Part shown: piece after piece, positions 6,251 to 13,203 of the stretch
How positions within the stretch are numbered: the first letter of the stretch is position 1
How the letters are laid out: every line of letters starts with the position of its first letter
Source of the DNA: Candidatus Krumholzibacteriia bacterium
GTDB lineage: Bacteria; Krumholzibacteriota; Krumholzibacteriia; G020349025
Assembly (NCBI GenBank): GCA_035649275.1
Contig: DASRJW010000139.1
Span: forward strand, 1-13,501
Direction of reading: 5' to 3'
Length of the DNA: 13,501 nt
Notes under the pieces: model-generated
Database searches by the model: none
What the model was told of the DNA's origin: nothing
The model's input: the letters and a program-made list of their open reading frames with translations, nothing else
Program-made: the position numbers and the translations under genes

Positions 6251-7272
6251 AAGCGATTCTCATCTCGGCTCACGGTGGCCCAGATGCCCTCCAGCTCCGC
6301 GACCTGCCCCGCCCCGAGCCTGGTCCCGGCGAGGTGCTGGTGGAGCTGCACGCGGCCAGCATCAATCATCTGGACCTGTGGGTGCGGCGCGGTATCCCTG
6401 GGGTCCGCTATCCCTTGCCACTCATCCCCGGCTGCGACGGCGCCGGCGTGGTGGCCGAGGTCGGCCCAGGCGTCACCGACCTAGCTCTCGGCACGCGCGT
6501 CCTTCTGCAGCCAGGCATCGCCTGCGGTCATTGTGCCCAGTGCCTGGCTGGCGACGACAACCTCTGCCGCAGTTTCGGCATCCTCGGCGAGCACCGGCAT
6601 GGCACGCAGGCCGAGTTCATCGTCGTCCCTAGGGTCAACGTCCTTCCCACGACGCTCGACTTCGAGGTGGCGGCGGCCTTCCCCCTCGTCTTCCTCACCG
6701 CCTGGCACATGGCGGCCTCCCGCGCCCGGATCCAACCGGGCGAGGACGTGCTCGTCCATGCCGGGGCGAGCGGCGTCGGTAGCGCCGCGATCCAAATCGT
6801 CCGCCTCCTCGGCGCCCGCGTCATCACCACGGTGGGCAGCCCGGAGAAGGCGGAGCGTGTCCGCGCCCTCGGCGCCGAGCACGTCGTTCTCTATCGCGAA
6901 CGCGATTTCGCCGAAGCCATCCGGGACCTCACGGCGAAGCGCGGCGTCGACGTCATCCTCGACCACGTGGGCGCCGACACCTGGGAGCGCAACGTGCGCA
7001 GCCTCGCCCGCGGTGGCCGACTCGTCGTCTGCGGCTCGACCTCGGGCTACGAGGTCCCGACCAACCTGCGCTTCCTCTTCTTCAAGAACCTCTCCTTCCT
7101 GGGCTCGACCATGGGCAGCAAGGCCGAACTCGCCCGTATCCTCGGGCTCGTGGAGCACGGCGTGCTCCGCCCCATCGTGGACCGCGTCCTTCCCCTATCA
7201 GATGTCGCCCAGGCCCACGATCTCCTCGAACGCCGCCAGGTCGTCGGCAAGATCGTGCTGCGGGTCCACTAG
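6247..7272 (+). CDS. Zinc-type medium-chain dehydrogenase/reductase (alcohol dehydrogenase/quinone oxidoreductase-like)
   Basis: NAD(P)H-dependent oxidoreductase of the MDR superfamily; 341 residues. The N-terminal GroES-like domain carries the four-cysteine structural-zinc lobe, Cys93, Cys96, Cys99 and Cys107 (CGHCAQCLAGDDNLC). The Rossmann domain follows with the nucleotide motif GASGVGSAA (173-181). The catalytic-zinc ligands of classical alcohol dehydrogenases are missing: Asn40-His41 (SINHLD) replaces the usual Cys-His, and GCDGAG (62-67) replaces the His-Glu motif. This enzyme probably keeps only the structural zinc and acts as a reductase of enones, quinones or enoyl-type substrates. 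The start ATG overlaps the preceding stop (ATGA), with GGAGG four bases upstream. It is last in the cluster; a 53-bp repeat array begins 20 bp after its TAG stop. Confidence 0.93.
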   Translation: MKAILISAHGGPDALQLRDLPRPEPGPGEVLVELHAASINHLDLWVRRGIPGVRYPLPLIPGCDGAGVVAEVGPGVTDLALGTRVLLQPGIACGHCAQCLAGDDNLCRSFGILGEHRHGTQAEFIVVPRVNVLPTTLDFEVAAAFPLVFLTAWHMAASRARIQPGEDVLVHAGASGVGSAAIQIVRLLGARVITTVGSPEKAERVRALGAEHVVLYRERDFAEAIRDLTAKRGVDVILDHVGADTWERNVRSLARGGRLVVCGSTSGYEVPTNLRFLFFKNLSFLGSTMGSKAELARILGLVEHGVLRPIVDRVLPLSDVAQAHDLLERRQVVGKIVLRVH

Positions 7273-7291
7273 CTCCCTCCCCCACTCTCTA

Positions 7292-7730
7292 GGAGAACGG
7301 TGAGAGGTCACGACCGCCTCCTACCGCCCACCATCTGAGCCTTTGGAGAACAGTGAGCGGTCACAAACACCTCCCACCGCCTACAACCGGAGCCCTTGGA
7401 GAACAGGGAGAGGTCACGACACCTCCCACCGCCTACAACCGGAGCCCTTGGAGAACAGTGAGAGGTCACGACCGCCTCCTACCGCCCACCACCTGAGCCT
7501 TTGGAGAACGGTGAGAGGTCACGACCGCCTCCTACCGCCCACCATCTGAGCCTTTGGAGAACGGTGAGAGGTCTCAGTGTCTCGCCCACCGGCCCACCGA
7601 ACCTTCCGCCACCTTGGAGAACAGTGAGCGGTCACGACGCCTCTCGTTGCCTACCACTTGAGCCCTTGGAGAACAGTGAGCGGTCATCCGCCTCCCACCG
7701 GAGCCCTTGGAGAACATCGAGCGCTCATGG
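7292..7730. repeat. Degenerate tandem array: nine units of about 53 bp
   Basis: Units begin at 7292, 7345, 7398, 7450, 7503, 7556, 7616, 7668 and 7709, giving lengths of 53, 53, 52, 53, 53, 60, 52 and 41 bp. The core GGAGAACAGTGAGAGGTCAC (with G/A and A/C variants) is better conserved than the linker. Linkers come in related families: units 1, 4 and 5 share CGCCTCCTACCGCCCACCA, while units 2 and 3 share ACCTCCCACCGCCTACAACC. Units 6-9 are more divergent and the last is truncated. The period is not a multiple of three and the frame shifts between units, so it is not coding. Five units (1, 2, 4, 5, 7) contain an intact GTGA-N4-TCAC dyad. It fills the space behind the plus-strand operon. The function is unknown. 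Confidence 0.92.
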
Positions 7731-7924
7731 GTCACATCCCCGGCCTCCTTAAGGAAAGAAGCGTGCCGAATGGACATGGATTCAAATAACTCGAGATACG
7801 AGGGTTGGGAGGCGTGGGACTGTCAACGGGGGCGACAAATGCTGTGAACGAAGTTCACGATCGCTGGGCACGAGCATCGACCGTGCCGAACGAATGAACG
7901 GCGAAGACCTGAGCCTTCTACGAA
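7731..7924. other. Non-coding spacer between repeat array and GTPase gene
   Basis: AT-richer than its surroundings. It holds a perfect 10-bp palindrome TCCTTAAGGA (7746-7755) and the dyad at 7844-7858. No convincing ORF or intrinsic terminator is seen for either converging transcript, although this is where both should end. Confidence 0.45.
7844..7858. promoter_or_regulatory. Perfect inverted repeat GTGAAC-GAA-GTTCAC
   Basis: A 6-bp perfect dyad with a 3-bp centre, 67 bp beyond the stop codon of the minus-strand GTPase gene. It has no T-run, so it is not an obvious intrinsic terminator; a protein-binding site is possible. Its outer GTGA/TCAC half-sites echo the dyad in the neighbouring repeat cores, though the centre spacing differs. 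Confidence 0.3.
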
Positions 7925-8983
7925 TTAGGAATGAATCTCGATCACGTCACGGTCTTGGAGCACGTGGTCGCGCTGCACCGTCTGACCATCGAAGCGGCTG
8001 CTGCCCCAGATGCGGGCAAACTTGAGGTTGGCGGCGATGTCGCGATGGATAACCTCGGCGAGGTCCATCACATTAGAGCCGCGGGGGACGACGAAGGGTT
8101 TCTCCAAATCCGGCTTGTGCCCTGGGGTCTTCGTGTACACGCGGACGACACGGAGCGAGTCGAAGAGGGTTCGACGCAGCGTCTCGAGCCCGGTCCCCGT
8201 CGTGGCGGAGACGACGTGCAGCGCCGAGGCAGGGATCTCCGCCCCGAGGAGACCTGGAAGCATCTCTCGGAGCAGCTCCAGTCTCTCCTCGGCCCCAGGC
8301 TGGTCGCACTGATTGGCGGCGACGAGGGTCTCGAGGCGCTCGTGCTCTTCGTCCCCTTCCTCCGCGGCGGCTGTGGTCGCTCCCTCCTCTTCGTCGCTCT
8401 CCGCGTCCACGGACAGCGGTACGAGTAGCGCCCGCTTTTCCACCAGGCGCCGGACCACGGTCTCCACATCCTCGAGAAGCGCGTCGCTCCCCAAGTCGGC
8501 GACGAGGAGGACGCGGTCCGCGCGCCGTACCATCTCCGGGAACCAGGCCTCCATGAACTCGGCACTCACGGCGGGCGTGTCCACCAGCTGCACATGAACA
8601 TCCTCGAATGCCATCATGCCTGCTTGGGGCTCGATCGTCGTGAACGGATACGGCGCGATCTTCGGATGAGCAGCAGTCAGCGCCGCGAGCAAACTCGATT
8701 TCCCCGCGTTTGCCGGCCCGACGAGCACCACCTGTCCCGCGCCCTCGTGCGGGATATGCCCGGGGCTGCTGCGCCCGCCGCCCTTCCGACGGCTCTCGTT
8801 TTCGACCTCGTCCTGCAGACGTGACAACTTCCGTCGCAGCTCGGCGCGGATCTTCTCCGTGCCCTTGTGCTTCGGGATCACCGACATCATGTGTCGCAGG
8901 GCTTTCATCTTGTCGGCGGGTGAAGTCGCCTGCTTGAAGCGCTGCTCGGCTTCGAGATACTGCGGGGTCAGATTCGCGGGCAC
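7925..8983 (-). CDS. Obg/DRG-like GTPase with C-terminal TGS domain
   Basis: P-loop GTPase of the HflX/Obg/DRG (TRAFAC) type; relatives bind ribosomes or RNA. With the chosen start it has 352 residues. An N-terminal helical region has PKHKGTEK and a basic ELRRKLSRL helix (about 10-60). G1 is GPANAGKSS (89-97), the switch-I threonines are in PFTTIEP (113-119), G3 is DTPA (135-138), G4 is NQCD (224-227) and G5 is SAT (259-261). An acidic insert (about 196-215) precedes G4. A TGS-like domain fills 281-352 (VYTKTPGHKPDLEKPFVVPRGSNVMDLAEVIHRDI). GTG at 8983 is chosen because GGAG sits five bases upstream and the protein then begins (M)PANLTPQYLEAE as relatives do; a longer frame to 9022 has no better ribosome site. 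G3 lacks the usual glycine and G4 is NQCD rather than NKxD. It stands alone, divergent from the phosphatase. Confidence 0.9.
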   Translation of the reverse strand: MPANLTPQYLEAEQRFKQATSPADKMKALRHMMSVIPKHKGTEKIRAELRRKLSRLQDEVENESRRKGGGRSSPGHIPHEGAGQVVLVGPANAGKSSLLAALTAAHPKIAPYPFTTIEPQAGMMAFEDVHVQLVDTPAVSAEFMEAWFPEMVRRADRVLLVADLGSDALLEDVETVVRRLVEKRALLVPLSVDAESDEEEGATTAAAEEGDEEHERLETLVAANQCDQPGAEERLELLREMLPGLLGAEIPASALHVVSATTGTGLETLRRTLFDSLRVVRVYTKTPGHKPDLEKPFVVPRGSNVMDLAEVIHRDIAANLKFARIWGSSRFDGQTVQRDHVLQDRDVIEIHS

Positions 8984-9046
8984 CGGGGCTCCTTTGAAGG
9001 CGGACGGCGAGCGTTCCACCACCGTCGGCTCATTGGTCCTTGGGCA

Positions 9047-9052
9047 ATTCTA
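9047..9052 (-). promoter_or_regulatory. Candidate -10 element for the GTPase gene
   Basis: Minus-strand TAGAAT matches the sigma-70 -10 in five of six positions. It would give a leader of about 57 nt before the GTG at 8983. No good -35 is seen 16-18 bp further upstream, so an activator or another sigma factor may be needed, or the match is chance. Confidence 0.35.
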
Positions 9053-9175
9053 CGCAATTTTCCTACGCATCGGCAGCGCTACCCAGGCCCGAGAGGGTCG
9101 CCGTCCACATTCCGACGATTCGACGACGCCGCTTTACCATACCCTTACCTTAAAGCCTTGCAGAGCCTTGCGCGG

Positions 9176-9204
9176 TTGCTACGCATCAGATGGTGAGCTA
9201 TTCT
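9176..9204 (+). promoter_or_regulatory. Candidate sigma-70-type promoter for the secreted phosphatase
   Basis: TTGCTA (9176-9181) and TATTCT (9199-9204) are separated by exactly 17 bp; each matches four of six consensus positions. It predicts an 85-90-nt leader before the ATG at 9298. The GCCTTGC direct repeat (9155-9171) ends five bases before the -35, where an OmpR/PhoB-type activator would be expected. One copy of the CTACGCATC motif overlaps the -35. Confidence 0.4.
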
Positions 9205-9297
9205 GTTCACCAGCATCCGACCAAGGTTTCGTTGGATCTCCGCGCCCGCGCGACTTCGGCTCGCGCGCTAGAAGGTTCTGCCATCGGGAGGCTCGAC

Positions 9298-10776
9298 ATG
9301 CGGCACTCTTGGCCGGCTCGACTCCCCATTTTCCTCCTGCTCTGCGCCCAACCTGCCTTGGTCACGGCGACGGTCACCCGCTACCCCTACGTGCAGAAGC
9401 TCGGCCGGACGAGCGTCACGATCATGTGGCGGACGACGAACCAAGCGGCGCAGACCATCGAATACGGTGAAGGTACGAGCTACGATCATTCCTTCACCGA
9501 GAGCCAAGCGACGTCGAACCACGAGGTCACCCTGACCGGCCTCTTCCCGGGAGCAACGTACAACTACCGGCTTGTTGGCGAATCCCTGCCCGGTGCACCA
9601 CCCTTCTTTTTCAGCACCGACCACGGACGGAGCACGGGCACCTTCAGCTTCTTCGTCACCGCCGATATCGGTGAGAACAACGCCACCACGGGGCACCAGG
9701 ACGAGACCGCGGCAATGATCCTCTCCCAGTACCCGCGGCCCACCTTCGGCCTCCTGGCCGGGGACATCGTCTACCCCGACGGTGATGCCGCGGACTACAA
9801 CGCCAATTTGATGACGCCCTGGCGCGGGGTCCTGGGCAACATGTGCGTCTGGCCGGCGCTCGGCAATCACGACTGGATGCGAAACCCGGAGACCAACTTC
9901 GTTCGCGAGTGGGCGCTGCCGAACAACGAGCATTACTACTCCTTCGACTACGGCAACGCCCACTTTATCGCTCTCGATTCCAAGAACGGCATCCTGCACG
10001 ACAAGCCCGCGCAGCTCGCCTGGCTGAGGCAGGACCTGGAAGCTCACCGGGGTGTGCAGTGGACCTTCGTCTTCTTCCACCACCCCATGCTTACCTGCAC
10101 GTACAAGGGACACGAACCCGATCTGGCGCAGTCGCTCATGCCGATTCTCGACGAGTTCAAGGTGGACGTCGTCTTCACCGGCCACGCGCACACCTACGAG
10201 CGTCTCTACCCCATCCACAACGGTGCTCCCATCGACATGGCGATGGACCCATACTACGTCAAGCCCCGCGGGGTGATCTATATCGTGAGCGGGGCTGGCG
10301 GCAAAATCGAGATGAATTCGCCCACGGTTTTTTGCGGGATCAACGCCTTCTTCCTCGACGAGCGGATTCTCTTCACGATGGTGCACGTCCTGAACGACGC
10401 CCTCATCATCTTCGCCATCGACAGCATCACCGGCCAGGTGCTGGATGGCATCAGCATCGTGAAGGAAAGCACCACCTCGGACGTCGCCTCGATGGCGCCG
10501 CGCCCGAGTTTGCTCCACAACGTACCGAACCCCTTCAACCCCTCCACGACCATCACTTTCGAGATCCCCGTGGAGTCCCTCGTCAACCTCGACGTGTACC
10601 GCGCCGATGGGCGTTGGATCACGAGCCTCGCCCATCAGGTGTACGGTCCTGGTATGCATCGGGTGCCATGGAACGGCCTCGATCAGCGTGGCGAGCTCCT
10701 GCCCTCCGGTACATACATCGCGAGACTCAAGGCGGGACACGTGGAGCGCACTGTGAAGATGACGTTGCTGCGGTAG
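9298..10776 (+). CDS. Secreted purple-acid-phosphatase-like metallophosphoesterase with FlgD-like/type IX-type sorting tail
   Basis: A predicted exported phosphomonoesterase/diesterase of 492 residues. Residues 1-25 form a signal peptide (basic start, IFLLLCA core, cleavage probably after VTA). A fibronectin-III-like domain, as in purple acid phosphatases, spans about 27-108 (VTIMWRTTN, LTGLFPGATYNYRL). The catalytic domain spans about 115-375 and contains the binuclear-metal ligands: Asp123 (TADIGE), Asp156 and Tyr159 (AGDIVYP), Asn190-His191 (LGNHDW), His261/262 (FFHHP), and His296 and His298 (GHAHTYER). The purple acid tyrosine is thus conserved. Residues 405-492 form a FlgD-like Ig domain with VPNPFNPSTTI and SGTYIARL, as in C-terminal sorting domains of FCB-related bacteria. 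The ATG at 9298 is chosen because GGGAGG lies six bases upstream and the signal peptide starts there. It probably scavenges phosphate at the surface or outside the cell. Confidence 0.93.
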   Translation: MRHSWPARLPIFLLLCAQPALVTATVTRYPYVQKLGRTSVTIMWRTTNQAAQTIEYGEGTSYDHSFTESQATSNHEVTLTGLFPGATYNYRLVGESLPGAPPFFFSTDHGRSTGTFSFFVTADIGENNATTGHQDETAAMILSQYPRPTFGLLAGDIVYPDGDAADYNANLMTPWRGVLGNMCVWPALGNHDWMRNPETNFVREWALPNNEHYYSFDYGNAHFIALDSKNGILHDKPAQLAWLRQDLEAHRGVQWTFVFFHHPMLTCTYKGHEPDLAQSLMPILDEFKVDVVFTGHAHTYERLYPIHNGAPIDMAMDPYYVKPRGVIYIVSGAGGKIEMNSPTVFCGINAFFLDERILFTMVHVLNDALIIFAIDSITGQVLDGISIVKESTTSDVASMAPRPSLLHNVPNPFNPSTTITFEIPVESLVNLDVYRADGRWITSLAHQVYGPGMHRVPWNGLDQRGELLPSGTYIARLKAGHVERTVKMTLLR

Positions 10777-10829
10777 GGCACTCTCGGAACACTAGAACAT
10801 TTAACTAGCGTAGAGACGAACCGTTGCTC

Positions 10830-13187
10830 TCAGACCTCGAAGGCGGAGCGTTGCAGACCGAACTTCCGCATCCGCTGAGAGACCGTGTTTCGGCCCATGC
10901 CCAAGAGCCTCGCGGCAACGGAGATGTTGCCCCGCGACTCCTTCAGCGCCTTGACGAGCCGTGCGCGTTCGAATTCGATGAGGTCGCGCTCGAACCGTGA
11001 GAGTTCGCTTTCCGCATTCGTGGCGAGAGCCCGTTGATGCTCTGGTGGCAAGTCCGATAGCTGGATTACATCGCGCCCCCAAGATCTTGCATGCAAGTAA
11101 CCGCAAAGATTCCGTAGTTCCCGAACGTTGCCCGGCCATTCATAACCAAGCATCCAACCCTCTAGCTCTGCGGAAACGGTCGGCGGAGACCCACTTTGGG
11201 CCGCTTCTCGCAGAAAAACACACGCCAGATCGAGAATGTCCTCGGCGCGTTCTCGAAGAGGTGGGACGACGATCCGGAAGGCCGCCAGCCGAAACAGGAG
11301 GTCGACGCGGAACCGCCTTTCCCGCACCAAAACGTCAAGGTCACGGTTCGTCGAGGCGAGGACCCGCACATCACAGCGCCTCGTGCGCAGCTCGCCGACT
11401 CGGCGCACCTCTCCGGTATCGAGAAATCGCAAAAGCTTCACCTGCGCCAAAGGTGGAAGGTCTCCGACCTCGTCGAGAAGCACGGTGCCGTTGTGTGCGG
11501 CTTCGAACAAGCCGGGTTTCTCCTTCGCAGCGCCCGTATAGGCACCTTGGGCATAACCGAACAACTCGCTCTCGACAAGGTTCTCCGGTAAAGCACCACA
11601 GTTGATGGCTGTGAGCGTGCCAGCAGCTCGCGGGCTCGCGCGATGCAAGAGCTGGGCGATGACCTCCTTCCCTACCCCCGTCTCCCCCACGATGAGAGCA
11701 GGCAGTGGACTGCGTGCTGCTACGCGCACAGCATCGAGAGCGGCCGCAAATCGTGGGCTACGCGAAGCAACACGATGCTCTTGAAGGGAATTCTCCCCTC
11801 CCCGCAGGCCTGTGATTCGGCGCCGCGGACCTGACACTTCTTGCAAACGCGACTTCCATATCTTGCTGCCAAGGGCTGTGAAGTAGTGGGTCGCCGCGAC
11901 AGTCGCATCCCCCAGCCAGGGCAGGCCCTCGGGATCCAGACGACCGTCCTTGAGAATCAAATAGACCGTTCGGGCATACTCGAACCGATCCTCGAGCTGC
12001 TCCAGATCCTCCAGAATGGCGTGCATGCGCGTCGACAAATCCTGCACGTCCGCAGCCTTGAGGAACCAGTACGCCCGTCGCGCCAGAAGAGACTCGCGCT
12101 TTTCACCCCTGGACCCGCACAACTGGATCGCTCGCTCCAAGTCGTCGGCTCCCGCCTTCGTGTTACCGAGCATCACATGCACCTCGCCACGGCGGCGCAG
12201 GATCTCCATCATGACATCTCCATGTCCTGCTAAGCGCTTGGTGTGTTCGTGCGCTTCGTTCAAGAGCGTCAGCGCCTGCACAAGCCCACCTTCATCCGCA
12301 CACGTCTCGCCCAGGAATTCCAAGGACACACAGACTTGACGATGGGAATTACACGACCTGGCCAGCGCGAGTGCTTGTTCATGGAATTCACGCGCGACGG
12401 CATGATTGCCCTCGAGTCTGTACACATGGCCAAGATTGTTGCAGATGGCGGTAACATAGACGGGCTCCGCAACTTCCGACGCCATGCTGCGGGCCATCTG
12501 GAAGAGCGACCTCGCCTCGCTCAGCCTGCCCATCTTGAGAAGGCAAATCCCGCGATTGACCAATAAACGCATCCTTGACCTGTTCATTCCCTTTCCGGGG
12601 AGAAGGCGAGCAGCTTCCTCAAGGTTGGCAAGCGCGAGGCCTATGTTACCCTCGCTCCTGGCCACTAGCGAAATACTGTTCAAGCAGTAGATGAGTTCTG
12701 GGACTTGTCGGTTCAGGCGATAGAACGCCTCTGCTCTCCTTAGGAACGCCCTCGCCCAGGTGTAGTGACCCCGTCGATAACAGGCAAGACCAAAGATCCG
12801 GAATGCCCGAGCACGTCGCTCGTCGTACACGTCGAAGCGGCGAATCACAGGAGCGAGGCTATGCACAGCCTTCTGTGTCTTACCTGCCAAGACAGCGCTC
12901 TGCGCCTCAATCATCGCGATGAACGCATGTTCATCGGCCGATACGGCGAGCCCGCGCAACGTTTGAATGACGTCGCTCAAGCCAGTAAACTTTCGAGACA
13001 CGAGATACAATTCGGCTTGAAGAGCGCGAAATCTGAAGGCGTCGCGGGACCCCAGATCAAACGATAAAGCGAGCTCAAGAGCCTTGAGGGCGTGATTTAC
13101 TCGTTCCTCCTGAATGCAACGCCAAACACGCTTGGCCAGAGCTTCCAGTTGCTCTGTGTTCCTTGGTCTGATGCGCGTTTGGGCCAT
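10830..13187 (-). CDS. TPR-containing sigma-54-dependent transcriptional activator
   Basis: A bacterial enhancer-binding protein of 785 residues that would remodel RNA polymerase-sigma-54 using ATP. Residues 1 to about 445 are helical with several TPR-like repeats (clear around 128-161, 165-197, 205-238, 246-279, 286-319 and 326-359). There is no receiver, PAS or GAF domain, so the TPR region is the likely sensor. The AAA+ core spans about 470-700: Walker A GETGVGKE (501-508), INCGALPENLVESELFG, the sigma-54-contact loop GAYTGA (548-553, Tyr for the usual Phe), Walker B VLLDEVGD (569-576), sensor-I STN (612-614), the arginine-finger region RVDLLFRL and WPGNVREL (684-691). A Fis-type helix-turn-helix ends the protein (about 755-778, AARLLGMGRNTVSQRMRKFGL). 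The ATG at 13187 has only a weak, distant AGGA, consistent with coupling to the gene 16 bp upstream. Its targets are unknown. Confidence 0.95.
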   Translation of the reverse strand: MAQTRIRPRNTEQLEALAKRVWRCIQEERVNHALKALELALSFDLGSRDAFRFRALQAELYLVSRKFTGLSDVIQTLRGLAVSADEHAFIAMIEAQSAVLAGKTQKAVHSLAPVIRRFDVYDERRARAFRIFGLACYRRGHYTWARAFLRRAEAFYRLNRQVPELIYCLNSISLVARSEGNIGLALANLEEAARLLPGKGMNRSRMRLLVNRGICLLKMGRLSEARSLFQMARSMASEVAEPVYVTAICNNLGHVYRLEGNHAVAREFHEQALALARSCNSHRQVCVSLEFLGETCADEGGLVQALTLLNEAHEHTKRLAGHGDVMMEILRRRGEVHVMLGNTKAGADDLERAIQLCGSRGEKRESLLARRAYWFLKAADVQDLSTRMHAILEDLEQLEDRFEYARTVYLILKDGRLDPEGLPWLGDATVAATHYFTALGSKIWKSRLQEVSGPRRRITGLRGGENSLQEHRVASRSPRFAAALDAVRVAARSPLPALIVGETGVGKEVIAQLLHRASPRAAGTLTAINCGALPENLVESELFGYAQGAYTGAAKEKPGLFEAAHNGTVLLDEVGDLPPLAQVKLLRFLDTGEVRRVGELRTRRCDVRVLASTNRDLDVLVRERRFRVDLLFRLAAFRIVVPPLRERAEDILDLACVFLREAAQSGSPPTVSAELEGWMLGYEWPGNVRELRNLCGYLHARSWGRDVIQLSDLPPEHQRALATNAESELSRFERDLIEFERARLVKALKESRGNISVAARLLGMGRNTVSQRMRKFGLQRSAFEV

Positions 13188-13203
13188 GGCGAGTTTGCTT
13201 GTC

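Larger units (their letters stand above)
8984..9297. other. 314-bp divergent promoter region between GTPase and phosphatase
   Basis: AT-richer than the flanking genes and without a credible ORF on either strand. It contains candidate promoters for both directions and a 9-mer, CTACGCATC, at 9063-9071 and 9179-9187. A near copy CTACGCAA is at 9050-9057, 13 bp from the first. A direct repeat GCCTTGC occurs at 9155-9161 and 9165-9171 (10-bp period), just upstream of the phosphatase -35. The frame of the phosphatase is open upstream to 9190, but that stretch has no ribosome site or domain. Confidence 0.5.

Noticed and set aside
2036-7272. Phenylacetate or kynurenine degradation operon
   Set aside because: Individual enzymes would fit, but no ring epoxidase, CoA ligase, dioxygenase or other hallmark enzyme is present, so a pathway name would be a guess.
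7292-7730. CRISPR array (24-bp repeats with about 29-bp spacers)
   Set aside because: The 'spacers' are related to each other and two types recur, unit length drifts, the core is degenerate, and no cas gene is present. It is a tandem repeat.
7343-7777. Short ORFs on both strands through the repeat array
   Set aside because: The roughly 53-bp period is not divisible by three, so the repeat is read in changing frames; no ribosome site or domain. The reading frames are by-products of the repeat.
9042-9055. GG-N10-GC spacing that could be a sigma-54 promoter, of interest because a sigma-54 activator is encoded nearby
   Set aside because: Only the two invariant dinucleotides match; the rest of TGGCAC-N5-TTGCA does not, so chance is the simplest reading.
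9268-10740. 490-codon minus-strand ORF
   Set aside because: Antisense to the phosphatase, Val/Gly/Glu/Arg-rich and without a domain.
10777-10829. Bidirectional terminator between the converging phosphatase and activator genes
   Set aside because: Only a 4-bp CTAG inverted pair is visible; no stable hairpin or T-run.
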